64,000 nucleotides of DNA, taken from Legionella massiliensis (GTDB taxonomy: Bacteria; Pseudomonadota; Gammaproteobacteria; Legionellales; Legionellaceae). The first letter of the stretch is position 1. Each line of letters opens with the position of its first letter. The notes under the pieces are model-generated. The model saw only the letters and a list, made by a program, of their open reading frames with translations, was not told the origin of the DNA and ran no database searches. The stretch spans positions 744,001 to 808,000 of the forward strand of contig NZ_CCVW01000001.1 of NCBI RefSeq assembly GCF_000756815.1, in the 5' to 3' direction. A program made the position numbers and the translations under genes. Positions 24,605 through 33,825 of the stretch are shown here, one piece after another.

Positions 24605-24976
24605 ATGAGACGATTGATACAAATCAGTAATAATAGATTGGATGTACTCGGTGAAGCAATAGGCTCCAGAATGAATACATTTTTGCCCATATTCTCAATA
24701 ACTCTAGCCGAAAACACAGCTACACTAGCTTTAAATAGTTCGTCAGAGGGTTATTACCAAATTCCCAAAGATAAAAGCGTAAAGGACCAATCCCTTTATC
24801 TGATAAGTTGTTTAACTCGTTGCGAAGAAGACAAAGAGAACGATATGCACACCGTGATTAATGAATTTTTTGATGGAAAATTCACTGATAAAATCGCAAT
24901 CAAATTCTTTAATAGAGAAGGGTTTTCATCCGAAAATTCTGAGCCTCAAAATAAGCAGCAAATGGTTTTTAGCTAA
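24605..24976 (+). CDS. Hypothetical protein, 123 aa
   Basis: No family recognised. Begins MRRLIQISNNRLDVLGEAIG after an AGGGAAG ribosome binding site and ends in a polar tail. Predicted soluble, mixed alpha/beta, no signal peptide. It lies alone beside a duplicated effector block, so it could be an accessory gene; nothing more can be said. Confidence 0.5.
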   Translation: MRRLIQISNNRLDVLGEAIGSRMNTFLPIFSITLAENTATLALNSSSEGYYQIPKDKSVKDQSLYLISCLTRCEEDKENDMHTVINEFFDGKFTDKIAIKFFNREGFSSENSEPQNKQQMVFS

Positions 24977-25055
24977 CAGGCCAGGTATATGTTTGGAGCA
25001 TTGAGTATCATCCACAGTGCTGCCAGGGTTCGATACTGAGGTGGGGGCTGACCTA

Positions 25056-25998
25056 TTACGAGAAGGCTTTGTATCTGAATCTCGGTGAGTTTGAGCGATG
25101 CTCTTCAATCTCCTCTTCCTCGGGCGCAGGTGGTACAACAGGTGACACTGTTGGAGCCTGCACCACCGGAGTTGCAGGGTAATGGTGTTCTCTGGCTAAA
25201 CGGCTAATGTGAGTAAGGCTTTCTTGTGCTTCGAGCATACTCATGCGGTTTGCAGGTTCCAAGGCTGTCATCTGAGCAATCACTGTTTTCATGGCTTCCC
25301 CTTGAGGGGGGCTAAAATAGGCATGACTAAAGTCCAGAGGATTTTTTTGAGACCATTGAGCTCTAATCCATTGAGGTTGGCTCCAATGTTCTTCCGACGG
25401 TGGATATATCAATTGGGGCTGCACAAGATACTCATAAAGTGCTAATCCAAATTGATAGCTCATGAATGCTTCCGCACTAAATTCTGAAGGCCTTGGTTTT
25501 CCTCGGGCAAATTCAGAATGTATTCTGAAATTGAAAGAGCTCCAATATTAATAGTATGTGTGTAACCTTCACAAACAGCAAAATTAATAAATACAGGCTC
25601 AGGTAAAGTTGAGCACAACGAAGCATATATTCATGGCCATTGTGCTCATCTAATATTTTCCAATTGGAATTATTACCTCCACCCAAGTGGGACAGTTGCA
25701 AATGAGGTAAACCAGGGAATAACAGCTCTTTTAACGTGGTGACATCTTCTTCAGAGAGAGGCTTTTTTTCATTACTGCATAGATCTCTTTTAATTGATCT
25801 CGCGTCAAATTCTCGATTGCGGAAGATCATTTCTGCCGATTTTCATCGCTGATGAGCTGCTCTATATATTCATTTCGCAAATTCGGAATACGCTGCATGC
25901 AAACGTTTAACTCATTTTTAACGCTGCCAAGCGCTCTTTTGCAATAGCGGATGCAATCGGGAGCAGTGATTTCAAATGCAAGTTTTTGAAGTAAAAAG
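25056..25998 (-). pseudogene. Degenerate second copy of the kinase-like effector, catalytic core deleted
   Basis: Colinear with the 624-aa kinase gene but broken. N-terminal pieces (LRKEYIEQLI-type helix, then LLFPGLPHLQLSHLGGGNNSNWKILDEHNG) and C-terminal pieces (MSYQFGLALYEYLVQPQL, SQKNPLDFSHAYF, TALEPANRMSMLEAQ) remain. The segment that in the intact gene carries HTDIKLTN and SDTKG is deleted, and several frameshifts separate the pieces. The tail ends with an acidic block (EEEEIEEHRSNS). The upstream end merges into the GGGGTCAGACCCC motif at 26000. Confidence 0.85.
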
Positions 25999-25999
25999 C

Positions 26000-26019
26000 A
26001 ATATTTGGGGTCAGACCCC
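26000..26019. repeat. AATATTTGGGGTCAGACCCC motif, copy 2
   Basis: Identical to 18332-18351; borders the broken kinase copy and the upstream region of the paralogue pair. Confidence 0.7.
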
Positions 26020-26071
26020 TATGGTCGTTCGGTAATTTAGCCCATATGAATACTATTTAGGCTGAAATTGT

Positions 26072-26155
26072 ATGAAATAACGCGTGGTTTTAAAGCCTTG
26101 TGTGTTATATTTACTAATTTTGTATTATTGTAACTCACCCAATTAAGAGTAATAA
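26072..26155 (+). promoter_or_regulatory. Upstream region conserved in the paralogue family
   Basis: Nearly identical to 19446-19527 and partly to 18040-18102. Contains TATATTTACTAATTTTGTATTATTG and GAGTAATAAG just before the start codon. Conservation over more than 80 bp in otherwise decaying copies suggests it carries the family promoter and translation start region, though recent duplication alone could explain it. Confidence 0.6.
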
Positions 26156-26159
26156 GTGT

Positions 26160-28517
26160 ATGCAATCTAAAAGAGAGGCTCATATAAGTAAGAAGAGCAA
26201 GATAGCCGATGTTGTGTCTAACTCATCTGAAGGAGATATAAATAGTTTTGTTCCTGACTTCGAGCTATTGATGCAAACAGATCTTGCGCATAAGAAACGC
26301 AGCCAACCAACTTCTTTAGTTTATGATCAGGTCAAACGAGAGGTTAATGACGCAGAAGAAGAATTTAACAAAATCAAAACAGAAAAAGGTAGATATAAAC
26401 GAAAATCCACATTAAAGGCAATGATCAGTACAAAGAGAAAGTGGCTAAGTGATGTAGATGATGCAAAAACTAAAAATTATCCGGCTCTTTGGGCCGCCAT
26501 GTTGCATGGGTATCAACTTGAGCTGGTTGTGAATCAAACAGAACAGGTTAGGCAACAGGGCTTAGTAGTTAAAAGAGCGACTGTAGAATTTGTAAGACTA
26601 TTTCAAGATGTAATCGCACAACACATTGAAATAGAAGGGAAAACCCTTTCCTGGGCCGAGATAGTCAAATATAAAAACATTTTGAGCCGTTTCCATCAGT
26701 CTATTAAAACGATCGTTATTGAAGATAAAAGCGAAATTACTCTAGAAAGGGTTTCTAAGCTTTTCTCAGACCATGATTTAACGATTGAGCATGACTGGGT
26801 TGGTCATGCGGCCTATACCCAAATCTATCGAGAAAATAACCAATTAGTCATTACCCATTGCAATCGAGGCATAGGTCTAAGGTCCACTTACAATTTAGTG
26901 TATCGCATTAATATCGCAGGCTTAGATTTAAAGCAGTTAAGAACAGTCATTGCAACGATCACTGGATTAGAAGTAAAAGTTGATAATGAAGAGGAGTATA
27001 AAAAATTCTATGAGCAATATGATAAAACACTAAATGATTTTGGATTCAGTTTTAGTTGGGGCAAACATGTCATACCGCAAAAGATAGGGAATTGTGTTCT
27101 GGCAAATTTAAAAGGTTTATTAAAAGAGCGATTACCTGAAGATATCTATAAATGGTGCACTACGGAAATGAGGGACTTAAGTGCTATTCAACATCTTATA
27201 AATCCTATGCTGCAGTCTGGAAAAAATCTAAAAAATAAACAATTCAATATCGATACGGATGATGATTTTTTTCACTTGAGGCAATTAATTAATTATATCT
27301 TTGATAAATCAGTGGAAGGAATAGTCAACGATCATCTTGGCAAGGTGCGGAAATCGGAGGCCTTAAAGAAGGCGCTCAAGGCGATAGGAAATTATGAGAG
27401 GGTTATTAATGAAAATAAGACCTTAAGCAAGGAAAATCGCTGGAAATTAAAAAATTACATTCACTCAAAAATAGATCTATATAAAAAAATATTACTCAAT
27501 TCTGAGATGCGACAACCGGAGATACTGTATCGAGTACTTTGGGCTGAGGCACAGAAAATCCTAACCCTATCATCAGAGGATGCGAGCAAAAATGAATTTT
27601 TCAAGCATTTAATAGGCCGGGCGGCGAGGAACCCCCATATTTTTAGTGAGCTTTATGATTATTGCTACCGGGAAGAAAGAGAAAATAGTGCTGTCTTACT
27701 TAAATTAATGTTTAGCCGAGTTATAGAAGTTATAGCTGGCGATTTTATATTAAGTGATCCAGAAAATATTACTATTTATAGAGAATCGCTGAGAAGAATA
27801 CTTATTAAGGAGTGTGAAAAGAGACCCTATGATTCTGAGCTGATTGCGCAATTAACAAATACTCATTTGACTCACATCAATCCTACTTTGTATGTCGCTG
27901 CATCTGTCGCTATGAACGATCTCAAAAACGAAGGATCTAAGTATGAACTATTAAAATCATTGTTTGATTCTACTTTAAAGAACAGAGACTTTTTAGATTT
28001 ATTCGTTCGAAACAAGATGCCTCAAACCACCACTTTTTTTAGACAGCAGAAAGAAAGCTTTGACCTTAGAGCCTTCTTTACAGCGGCAGCGGAATTTATT
28101 ATTGAATCTATAGAACTTCCTTTGACGGGAGAAAAATTGCAGCAGCATCTTGATCAGGTTTTACACTATCCAAATGAGCGTACAGTGGAAAAAGATAAAG
28201 TAAAACGATTTTTACAACTGTTCTGTTATAAACAATTACTTGACTCTAAGAAAATAGATGCGACAAATATAATTCATTGGAAAAATATTAATGTCCTTGC
28301 GAACCAATGCAAGCAAATCAGCTATTGTGTTCCTGGGGCACTTAAACTAGCAGACAGCGTACTTGATAGATACCACACATTAAAACCTTTAGTCCCTAAA
28401 GCAACACCGAGATGCGGTGGGTTAATCTCTGCACGTTGCACTGGTGTACGAGCTCTAAATCCCAAGGGTGATGAGATTGTAGTACCGACAGCCGCTAGAC
28501 GCTTGTATCAATTCTAA
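26160..28517 (+). CDS. Large paralogous protein 1, papain-like motif (putative effector)
   Basis: 785 aa, tandem paralogue of the next large gene (about three quarters identical by eye and colinear). The N-terminus is basic. Residues ~205-320 carry His216 (GHAAYTQIYRENN), a CNRG turn at 234-237 and QKIGNC with Gln307 and Cys312, then VLANLKGLLKERL. The order His ... NRG ... QxxxxC suggests a circularly permuted papain-like cysteine protease or transferase; this is inference. The rest is helical (KLKNYIHSKIDLYKKILL) without a known domain. No signal peptide. It has its own conserved upstream region; the ribosome binding site is weak (AAGAG). Likely Dot/Icm substrate by context. Confidence 0.75.
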   Translation: MQSKREAHISKKSKIADVVSNSSEGDINSFVPDFELLMQTDLAHKKRSQPTSLVYDQVKREVNDAEEEFNKIKTEKGRYKRKSTLKAMISTKRKWLSDVDDAKTKNYPALWAAMLHGYQLELVVNQTEQVRQQGLVVKRATVEFVRLFQDVIAQHIEIEGKTLSWAEIVKYKNILSRFHQSIKTIVIEDKSEITLERVSKLFSDHDLTIEHDWVGHAAYTQIYRENNQLVITHCNRGIGLRSTYNLVYRINIAGLDLKQLRTVIATITGLEVKVDNEEEYKKFYEQYDKTLNDFGFSFSWGKHVIPQKIGNCVLANLKGLLKERLPEDIYKWCTTEMRDLSAIQHLINPMLQSGKNLKNKQFNIDTDDDFFHLRQLINYIFDKSVEGIVNDHLGKVRKSEALKKALKAIGNYERVINENKTLSKENRWKLKNYIHSKIDLYKKILLNSEMRQPEILYRVLWAEAQKILTLSSEDASKNEFFKHLIGRAARNPHIFSELYDYCYREERENSAVLLKLMFSRVIEVIAGDFILSDPENITIYRESLRRILIKECEKRPYDSELIAQLTNTHLTHINPTLYVAASVAMNDLKNEGSKYELLKSLFDSTLKNRDFLDLFVRNKMPQTTTFFRQQKESFDLRAFFTAAAEFIIESIELPLTGEKLQQHLDQVLHYPNERTVEKDKVKRFLQLFCYKQLLDSKKIDATNIIHWKNINVLANQCKQISYCVPGALKLADSVLDRYHTLKPLVPKATPRCGGLISARCTGVRALNPKGDEIVVPTAARRLYQF

Positions 28518-28756
28518 AGAAAAATTAAGATTTGTTTAGATGATATGTTTTAAGCAAGTTCTAGTAGTCAAAGAAACCCTTGAAGGTGAAAAAAGAGTGG
28601 CTTTAACGGCGCGAGCTCTAAGGGTTGTAATGTGCAAGGCTCTAAGCATGATCAAATCATTTAACTATTCCTATCAGGAATAAGCCAGTAGCATTATTCA
28701 TATTCTATTAAGCAGTCATTAAGGCTAAATCGATATACTTTCCTTTTTAAATTTTA
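28518..28756. other. Spacer between the paralogues
   Basis: No gene or clear terminator. The upstream region conserved before paralogue 1 is absent here, so paralogue 2 is expressed differently or by read-through. Confidence 0.4.
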
Positions 28757-28956
28757 GAGAGTCGTTTTATGCCTTTACATCCATCGAACCTGAAAAGGGG
28801 TGGCTGTCGTCAAGTGGTCATCTGCTTGAGAGTACACCGGAGTTTATCAAAGAAATCTGTGAACTTGGTGAGGTAAATAGCGATAATTGCCTGCCCTTCT
28901 TAGATATTTTTAATGGTGCAAGCAAGTACCATTTAACAGTTGAGAGTGATGAAAGT
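28757..28956 (+). other. Open 66-codon extension in frame with paralogue 2
   Basis: Between a TAA and the ATG of paralogue 2 the same frame is open and protein-like: SFYAFTSIEPEKGWLSSSGH, LLESTPEFIKEICELGEV, LPFLDIFNGASKYHLTVES. It has no ATG and does not resemble paralogue 1, so it is probably the 3' part of a different gene that recombined onto paralogue 2; a non-ATG start would make a fused protein. Confidence 0.45.
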
Positions 28957-31251
28957 ATGCAATCAAAAATAGACGTCCATATAAAAAAGAAGCGTAAGAT
29001 AGCAGATGCTGTGTCTAATTCACCTGAAAGAAATGCAATAAATTTTGTTCCTGTTTTCGAGCAACTGATGCAAACAGATCTCGCCCATAAGAAGCGCAGC
29101 GAACCAGCTTCCTTAGCTTATGATCGGGTCAAGCAGGAGATTAGTGACGCAGAAGAAGAATTTAAAAAAATCAAAAAAAGAAAAGGTAGAAATAAACGAA
29201 AATCCACATTAAAGGAAACGATCAGTACAAAGAAAAAGTGGATAAGTGATGTAGATGATGCTGAAGCTAAAAATTTCTTGGCTCTTTGGGTTGCTATGTT
29301 TCATAGTTATCAACTTGAGCTCGTCGTGAATCAAAAAGAACAGGTTAGGCAAGAGGGCTTAGCAGTTAAAAGAGCGAGTGTGGAATTTGGAAGAATACTT
29401 CAAGATGTAATCGCGCAACACATTGAAATAGAAGGAAAAACCCTTTCATGGTCTGAGATAGCCAAATATAAAAACATTCTGAATCGTTTTCATGAGTCTA
29501 TTAAAACGATCGTTATTGAAGATAAAAAAGAAGTTACTTTAGAACGAATTACTAAGCTTTTATCGGACCATGATTTAACGATTGTGCATGACTGCGTTGA
29601 TCATGCTATCTATACCCAAATCTATCGAGAAAATAATCAATTAGTCATTACGCATTGCAACCGTGGCGAGGGCCTAAGGTCGACTTACAATTTAGTATAC
29701 CGTATTAATATTGCCGGCTTAGATTTAAAGCAATTAAGAACAGCCATTGTAACGATAACTGGATTAAAAGTAAGGAAAGGTAATGACGAGGAGTATAAAA
29801 AATTCTATGAGCAATATGATAAGACACTAAAAGATTTAGGATTCAGTTTTAGTTGGGGCAAACATGTAACACCCCAAAAGATAGGGAATTGTGTTCTGGC
29901 AAATTTAAAAGGTTTATTAAAAGAACGGTTACCTGAAGATGTTTATAAATGGTGTACAAAGGAAATTAAGGACTTAGGTACTATTCAACACCTTATAAAT
30001 CCTATGCTGCAGTCCGGAAAAAATCTAAAAAACAAACAATTCAATATCGATATGGATGATGATTTTTTTCACTTGAGGCAATTAATTAATTATATCTTTG
30101 ATAAATCAGTGGAAGGAATAATCAACGATCACCTTGGCAATGTGCGGAAATCGGAAGCCCTAAAGAAAGCGCTCAAGGCGATAGGACGTTATGAGAAAGT
30201 TATTAATGAAAATAAAAACCTAAGTAAAGATAATCGCTGGAAATTAAAAAATTACATTCACTCAAAAATAGATCTATATAAAAAAATATTACTCAATCCT
30301 GAGATGCGACAACCTGAGATCTTGTATCAAGTACTTTGGTCTGAGGCACAGAAAATCCTAACCTTATCATCAGGGGATGCGAGCAAAAATGAATTTTTCA
30401 AGCATTTAATAGGCAAAGCCGCGAGGAACCCCCATATTTTTAGTGAGCTTTATGATTATTGCTATCGAGAAAAAAGAGAAAATAGTGATGTGTTACTTAA
30501 ATTAATATTTAGCCAAGTTATAGAAACCATAGATAATGATTTTCTATTAAGTGATCCGGAAAATATGACTATTTACCGAGAATCGTTGAGAAGAATACTT
30601 ATTAAAGAATGTGAAAAGAGACCTTATGATTATGAGCTGATTGCGCTATTAATAAATACTCATTTGACTCATATCAATCCGACCTTGTATATCGCTGCAT
30701 CGGCTGCTATGGGTGATCTTATAAACGAGGGATTTAAGTATGAAATTTTAAAATCATTGTTTGATTCTACTTTAAAGAACAGAGACTTTTTAGATTTATT
30801 TGTTCGAAACAAGATACCTCAAATCACTAGATTTTTTAGACAGCAGAAAGAAAGCTTCGATCTTAGAGCCTTCTTTAAAGCGGCAGTGGAGCTTATTATT
30901 GAACCTATAGGATTTCCTTTGACGCAAGAAAAATTGCAGTTGCAGCTTGATGAAATTTTACATTACCCAAGTGAGCGTACGGCGGAAAAAGATAAAATAA
31001 AACGATTTTTAGAATTGTACTGTTATAAACAATTACTCGACTCTAAAAAAATAAATGCGACAAATATAAACTATTGGAAAAATATTAATGTCCTTGCCCA
31101 CCAATGCAAACAAATCAGCTATTGTGTTCCTGATGCACTTAAACTAGCAGACAGCGTACTTGATAGATACTACACATTAAAACCTGTAGTCCCTAAAGTC
31201 GCACTGAGTCAGGGTGGATTAATCCCTGAACGAAATCAATATATCTGGTAG
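28957..31251 (+). CDS. Large paralogous protein 2 with KKKRK nuclear-localisation-like motif (putative effector)
   Basis: 764 aa, colinear with paralogue 1; the papain-like residues fall at the same places (His216, NRG at 235-237, Gln307, Cys312). Residues 10-14 are KKKRK (HIKKKRKIADAV), a match to the monopartite SV40-type nuclear localisation signal; paralogue 1 has the weaker SKKSK. The C-terminal ~20 residues differ between the copies (RNQYIW here). Preceded by GATGAAAGT rather than a good ribosome binding site, and by an open in-frame extension of foreign appearance. Function unknown; nuclear targeting in the host is a hypothesis. Confidence 0.75.
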   Translation: MQSKIDVHIKKKRKIADAVSNSPERNAINFVPVFEQLMQTDLAHKKRSEPASLAYDRVKQEISDAEEEFKKIKKRKGRNKRKSTLKETISTKKKWISDVDDAEAKNFLALWVAMFHSYQLELVVNQKEQVRQEGLAVKRASVEFGRILQDVIAQHIEIEGKTLSWSEIAKYKNILNRFHESIKTIVIEDKKEVTLERITKLLSDHDLTIVHDCVDHAIYTQIYRENNQLVITHCNRGEGLRSTYNLVYRINIAGLDLKQLRTAIVTITGLKVRKGNDEEYKKFYEQYDKTLKDLGFSFSWGKHVTPQKIGNCVLANLKGLLKERLPEDVYKWCTKEIKDLGTIQHLINPMLQSGKNLKNKQFNIDMDDDFFHLRQLINYIFDKSVEGIINDHLGNVRKSEALKKALKAIGRYEKVINENKNLSKDNRWKLKNYIHSKIDLYKKILLNPEMRQPEILYQVLWSEAQKILTLSSGDASKNEFFKHLIGKAARNPHIFSELYDYCYREKRENSDVLLKLIFSQVIETIDNDFLLSDPENMTIYRESLRRILIKECEKRPYDYELIALLINTHLTHINPTLYIAASAAMGDLINEGFKYEILKSLFDSTLKNRDFLDLFVRNKIPQITRFFRQQKESFDLRAFFKAAVELIIEPIGFPLTQEKLQLQLDEILHYPSERTAEKDKIKRFLELYCYKQLLDSKKINATNINYWKNINVLAHQCKQISYCVPDALKLADSVLDRYYTLKPVVPKVALSQGGLIPERNQYIW

Positions 31252-31807
31252 CTTTTAGTTAGAAGCTGCTCCTTAATCAGAGTCTTCTAACATTGCAGCT
31301 TCCTGCAACGAGATTGAGTATGGGGCTTTGGCCTGTTATCTTGCGATAGCTTGTAAATTACCCACACTCAGTTCATCCTCACTAATTGCCTGAGTTAAGT
31401 GAGTCAAACTTTGAGGATAAACTATCTTCTTCTTGCAATGTGTAATATCCGGCAGTAGTTGCGGCAAGTAAGGTAAGCCCCCCCCACAGTATTTCTATCT
31501 TTAGAGAATTAGTTTAATTACCAATTAGAATGATTTTTTCAATTTCTGATGTTGCTAAAAAATAAACTTTTTGACTCATGTCATAACATAAGAATCCAGC
31601 GCTAAAACTTCTTAGTACATGAGTATTAATTAATGTACTCTGATCTTTCTGTAAGATTGCAGAAAGGTCAGAGTAGATAGAAGTTTAGGGTGACTCAGAA
31701 AAAATCAATTCACAGCAGAGGGTTGACTGAGGTATCTTAGTTCCTTTAGAAACTGAAGCCTAGCGCAACCGTTCCCAAAGGAAGAAATATCTAAATATTG
31801 ATGGCTA
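31252..31807. other. Intergenic region with one strong hairpin
   Basis: A 16-bp stem with one mismatch (TACTCTGAtCTTTCTG at 31636-31651 against CAGAAAGgTCAGAGTA at 31660-31675) lies about 130 nt beyond the stop codon of the minus-strand glycosyltransferase and may terminate it. No gene seen in the rest. Confidence 0.5.
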
Positions 31808-33298
31808 TTAAATACTACAACACTCTTTATCCTTTTGTTTACGGGGTTCATTATTAGAGTCGTTGGCTAAACTTGGAGTAAAAAACAAGTTGGTATTTGT
31901 TGACAGTAGTTCACTTTGTTGAGCTAAATTGAGGTAATTTGGTAAAAAGTCTTTGTGTTCTTTCTTTAACTCGGCAAATACATTGTCATATCCATCTGCA
32001 TAAACTTTAATCACTTGTGCGAAAGAGTCAGGATAGTATTCTTGTATTGTTTTAAGAGCTGTATAAGCCCGGGCCTCGCTAAGAAAGCGAGTATATCTAT
32101 CCAATCTTAAATAACGAGGTTCTTGTTTTAAATCAAGCAATAGTCCAGTGATTATTATTTTAACCGCATCTTCATTATTGATCTTTTCATCTTTTATATA
32201 TAATCCCTTTGTCCAAGTCATTTCACACGCAAAATGAAAAAAATCCAAGGGGGTTTGGCCTGTATGGGGAGTGCCGTGATATTGAAGACTGGGATCATCG
32301 TTAATAAGATTTCTAAATATGGTTGGGCCTGTGCAAAATATAGTCCAATTTAAAATAAAGTCGGAGGTAGATAAGCCGTAATGCTCATTCAACTGAGAAT
32401 AATTATATCTTGTAATATTGCGGTATTGCTTTAATTCTTCTTCTCCAAAAAGCTTATCTGGAGAAGTCTTATAATTTTCTACAATTTGTGTTCTAACTCT
32501 TTCAATAAAAGGATGATGTTGAGTAGCCATAATAAAATCATTATTTTGATTATTTTTTATTTGATCATATTTAAATGCGGCTTCTAAATCATCTTGCCCT
32601 TCCTCATTGTCAGACTCGAAGGGACATATAATACCGGTAACATCACTTACTTTATGCTTTTTTTGCAAAGGATGCGTGTTCCAATTAACAAATTTTACCG
32701 GGCCGTTATTAAGGAACAGCCCAGTTGGAGAAATAACATCGATAATTCTTGCTGGATCATCAAGAGATAAGACGTCGGTATCCATATACACGCCTCCCCA
32801 TCTCCTTAACAATTCCACACGAAATGAATCTGTAGAAGCAGCGTAATTTCCACGAAGTAATTCTAATTTATACATGGGTTCAACTTCTCCCATATAACCA
32901 TCTAATACAGCGCAATCCATTAGATGGATTTGATTCTGAATGCAAGTCTCTCTTAAATGCTCTAATTCCTCTTCAGTATAGCAATAAAAATTGACCCATA
33001 GGATTACATTGTAACTCTCATATAGTCTTTTAAAACGTGTAATGGTTTCCAGATGATCTGTATTTCGCAAGGGGTTAACTTGATAAATAAAATGAGCACG
33101 GTTAGGAATTAAATTATTATTATGTTCATGACCGTTCGATGGCATTACTTGAACGCCTGTTTGATGCAGATTGAGTAATTCAGGTAAATCGGACAAAATT
33201 TCTTGTTTATTCTCTACTTGTAGTAGTCGAAAAGGATCAGGTCCGAAGGGGGTATGGGAATTAATATCAGGCTTTTGTGTAAGTTTAATGGATTTCAT
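31808..33298 (-). CDS. DXD-type glycosyltransferase with C-terminal CaaX box (putative lipidated effector)
   Basis: 496 aa from the ATG at 33298, which has GGAG 7 nt upstream; the longer frame (to 33343) lacks one. Residues ~60-200 match the Gly_transf_sug (DXD) region: PNRAHFIYQVNPL, FKRLYESYNVILWVN, LLRGNYAASTDSFRVELLRR, WGGVYMDTDVL with Asp173-x-Asp175 for metal/UDP-sugar binding. This is the core of large clostridial toxin-like and Legionella SetA-like glucosyltransferases. The last residues are KQKDKECCSI: a lysine-rich stretch plus Cys-Cys-Ser-Ile, a plausible CaaX prenylation signal that only makes sense inside a eukaryotic cell. Sugar, target and prenylation are inferred. Confidence 0.8.
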   Translation of the reverse strand: MKSIKLTQKPDINSHTPFGPDPFRLLQVENKQEILSDLPELLNLHQTGVQVMPSNGHEHNNNLIPNRAHFIYQVNPLRNTDHLETITRFKRLYESYNVILWVNFYCYTEEELEHLRETCIQNQIHLMDCAVLDGYMGEVEPMYKLELLRGNYAASTDSFRVELLRRWGGVYMDTDVLSLDDPARIIDVISPTGLFLNNGPVKFVNWNTHPLQKKHKVSDVTGIICPFESDNEEGQDDLEAAFKYDQIKNNQNNDFIMATQHHPFIERVRTQIVENYKTSPDKLFGEEELKQYRNITRYNYSQLNEHYGLSTSDFILNWTIFCTGPTIFRNLINDDPSLQYHGTPHTGQTPLDFFHFACEMTWTKGLYIKDEKINNEDAVKIIITGLLLDLKQEPRYLRLDRYTRFLSEARAYTALKTIQEYYPDSFAQVIKVYADGYDNVFAELKKEHKDFLPNYLNLAQQSELLSTNTNLFFTPSLANDSNNEPRKQKDKECCSI

Positions 33299-33556
33299 AA
33301 TTACTCCGCGTGTTGGTTTGAACCAGCATCTTATAAAAACCAAATTAATTGGGGATGAACGGGCAATGAAATTTTTAGATTAGAGGAGTTCTACTTTGGA
33401 ATGCTGCTGAGCTTTCAGTAAAGTATCGATGAATGAGCTGTTAGGGGTTGTGAATGAGTTGAATTGCCAGCTTACTCCGACCTTATTTAGAGAACCTATT
33501 GATTTTAAATTGTTAGTTATTTAATTTTGGTGTCCATTAGGAATACATAATTCCCA

Positions 33557-33823
33557 ATGATGCCAGGCAAAGAGTTACCAAAGGTTATTGAAAAGTCTCA
33601 AGAAGAGATAGAAGAAATCATTAACTTGGTTCAATCATTGAATCTTCCTGAAGAAATAAATCCCTTTATGATTGGTTGCATTAACCTTGCCTCATGGATA
33701 CCTAAAGCGTTAATCGAGCACAAAATAACGATATCGAACTTAAAGCGGCTTCTTTATATTCTATACTTATTGATAAAAGCTGATCTTTTATTATTAAAGG
33801 AAACTGATTCTAAAGGGTGGTGA
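33557..33823 (+). CDS. Small helical protein, coupled to the CoA-transferase gene
   Basis: 88 aa: IEKSQEEIEEIINLVQSLNL, PEEINPFMIGCINLASWIPK, KITISNLKRLLYI. It resembles the N-terminal leader found in IS66-type TnpC transposases (EKSQEEIExLIxxVQxSNL ... WxPxALxEKKITIxRLRxLLFG) but is followed by a different C-terminus and no transposase. The stop TGA lies 2 nt before the CoA-transferase ATG, so the two are probably translationally coupled. Either a domesticated insertion-sequence fragment or an unrelated helical partner. Confidence 0.55.
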   Translation: MMPGKELPKVIEKSQEEIEEIINLVQSLNLPEEINPFMIGCINLASWIPKALIEHKITISNLKRLLYILYLLIKADLLLLKETDSKGW

Positions 33824-33825
33824 TC

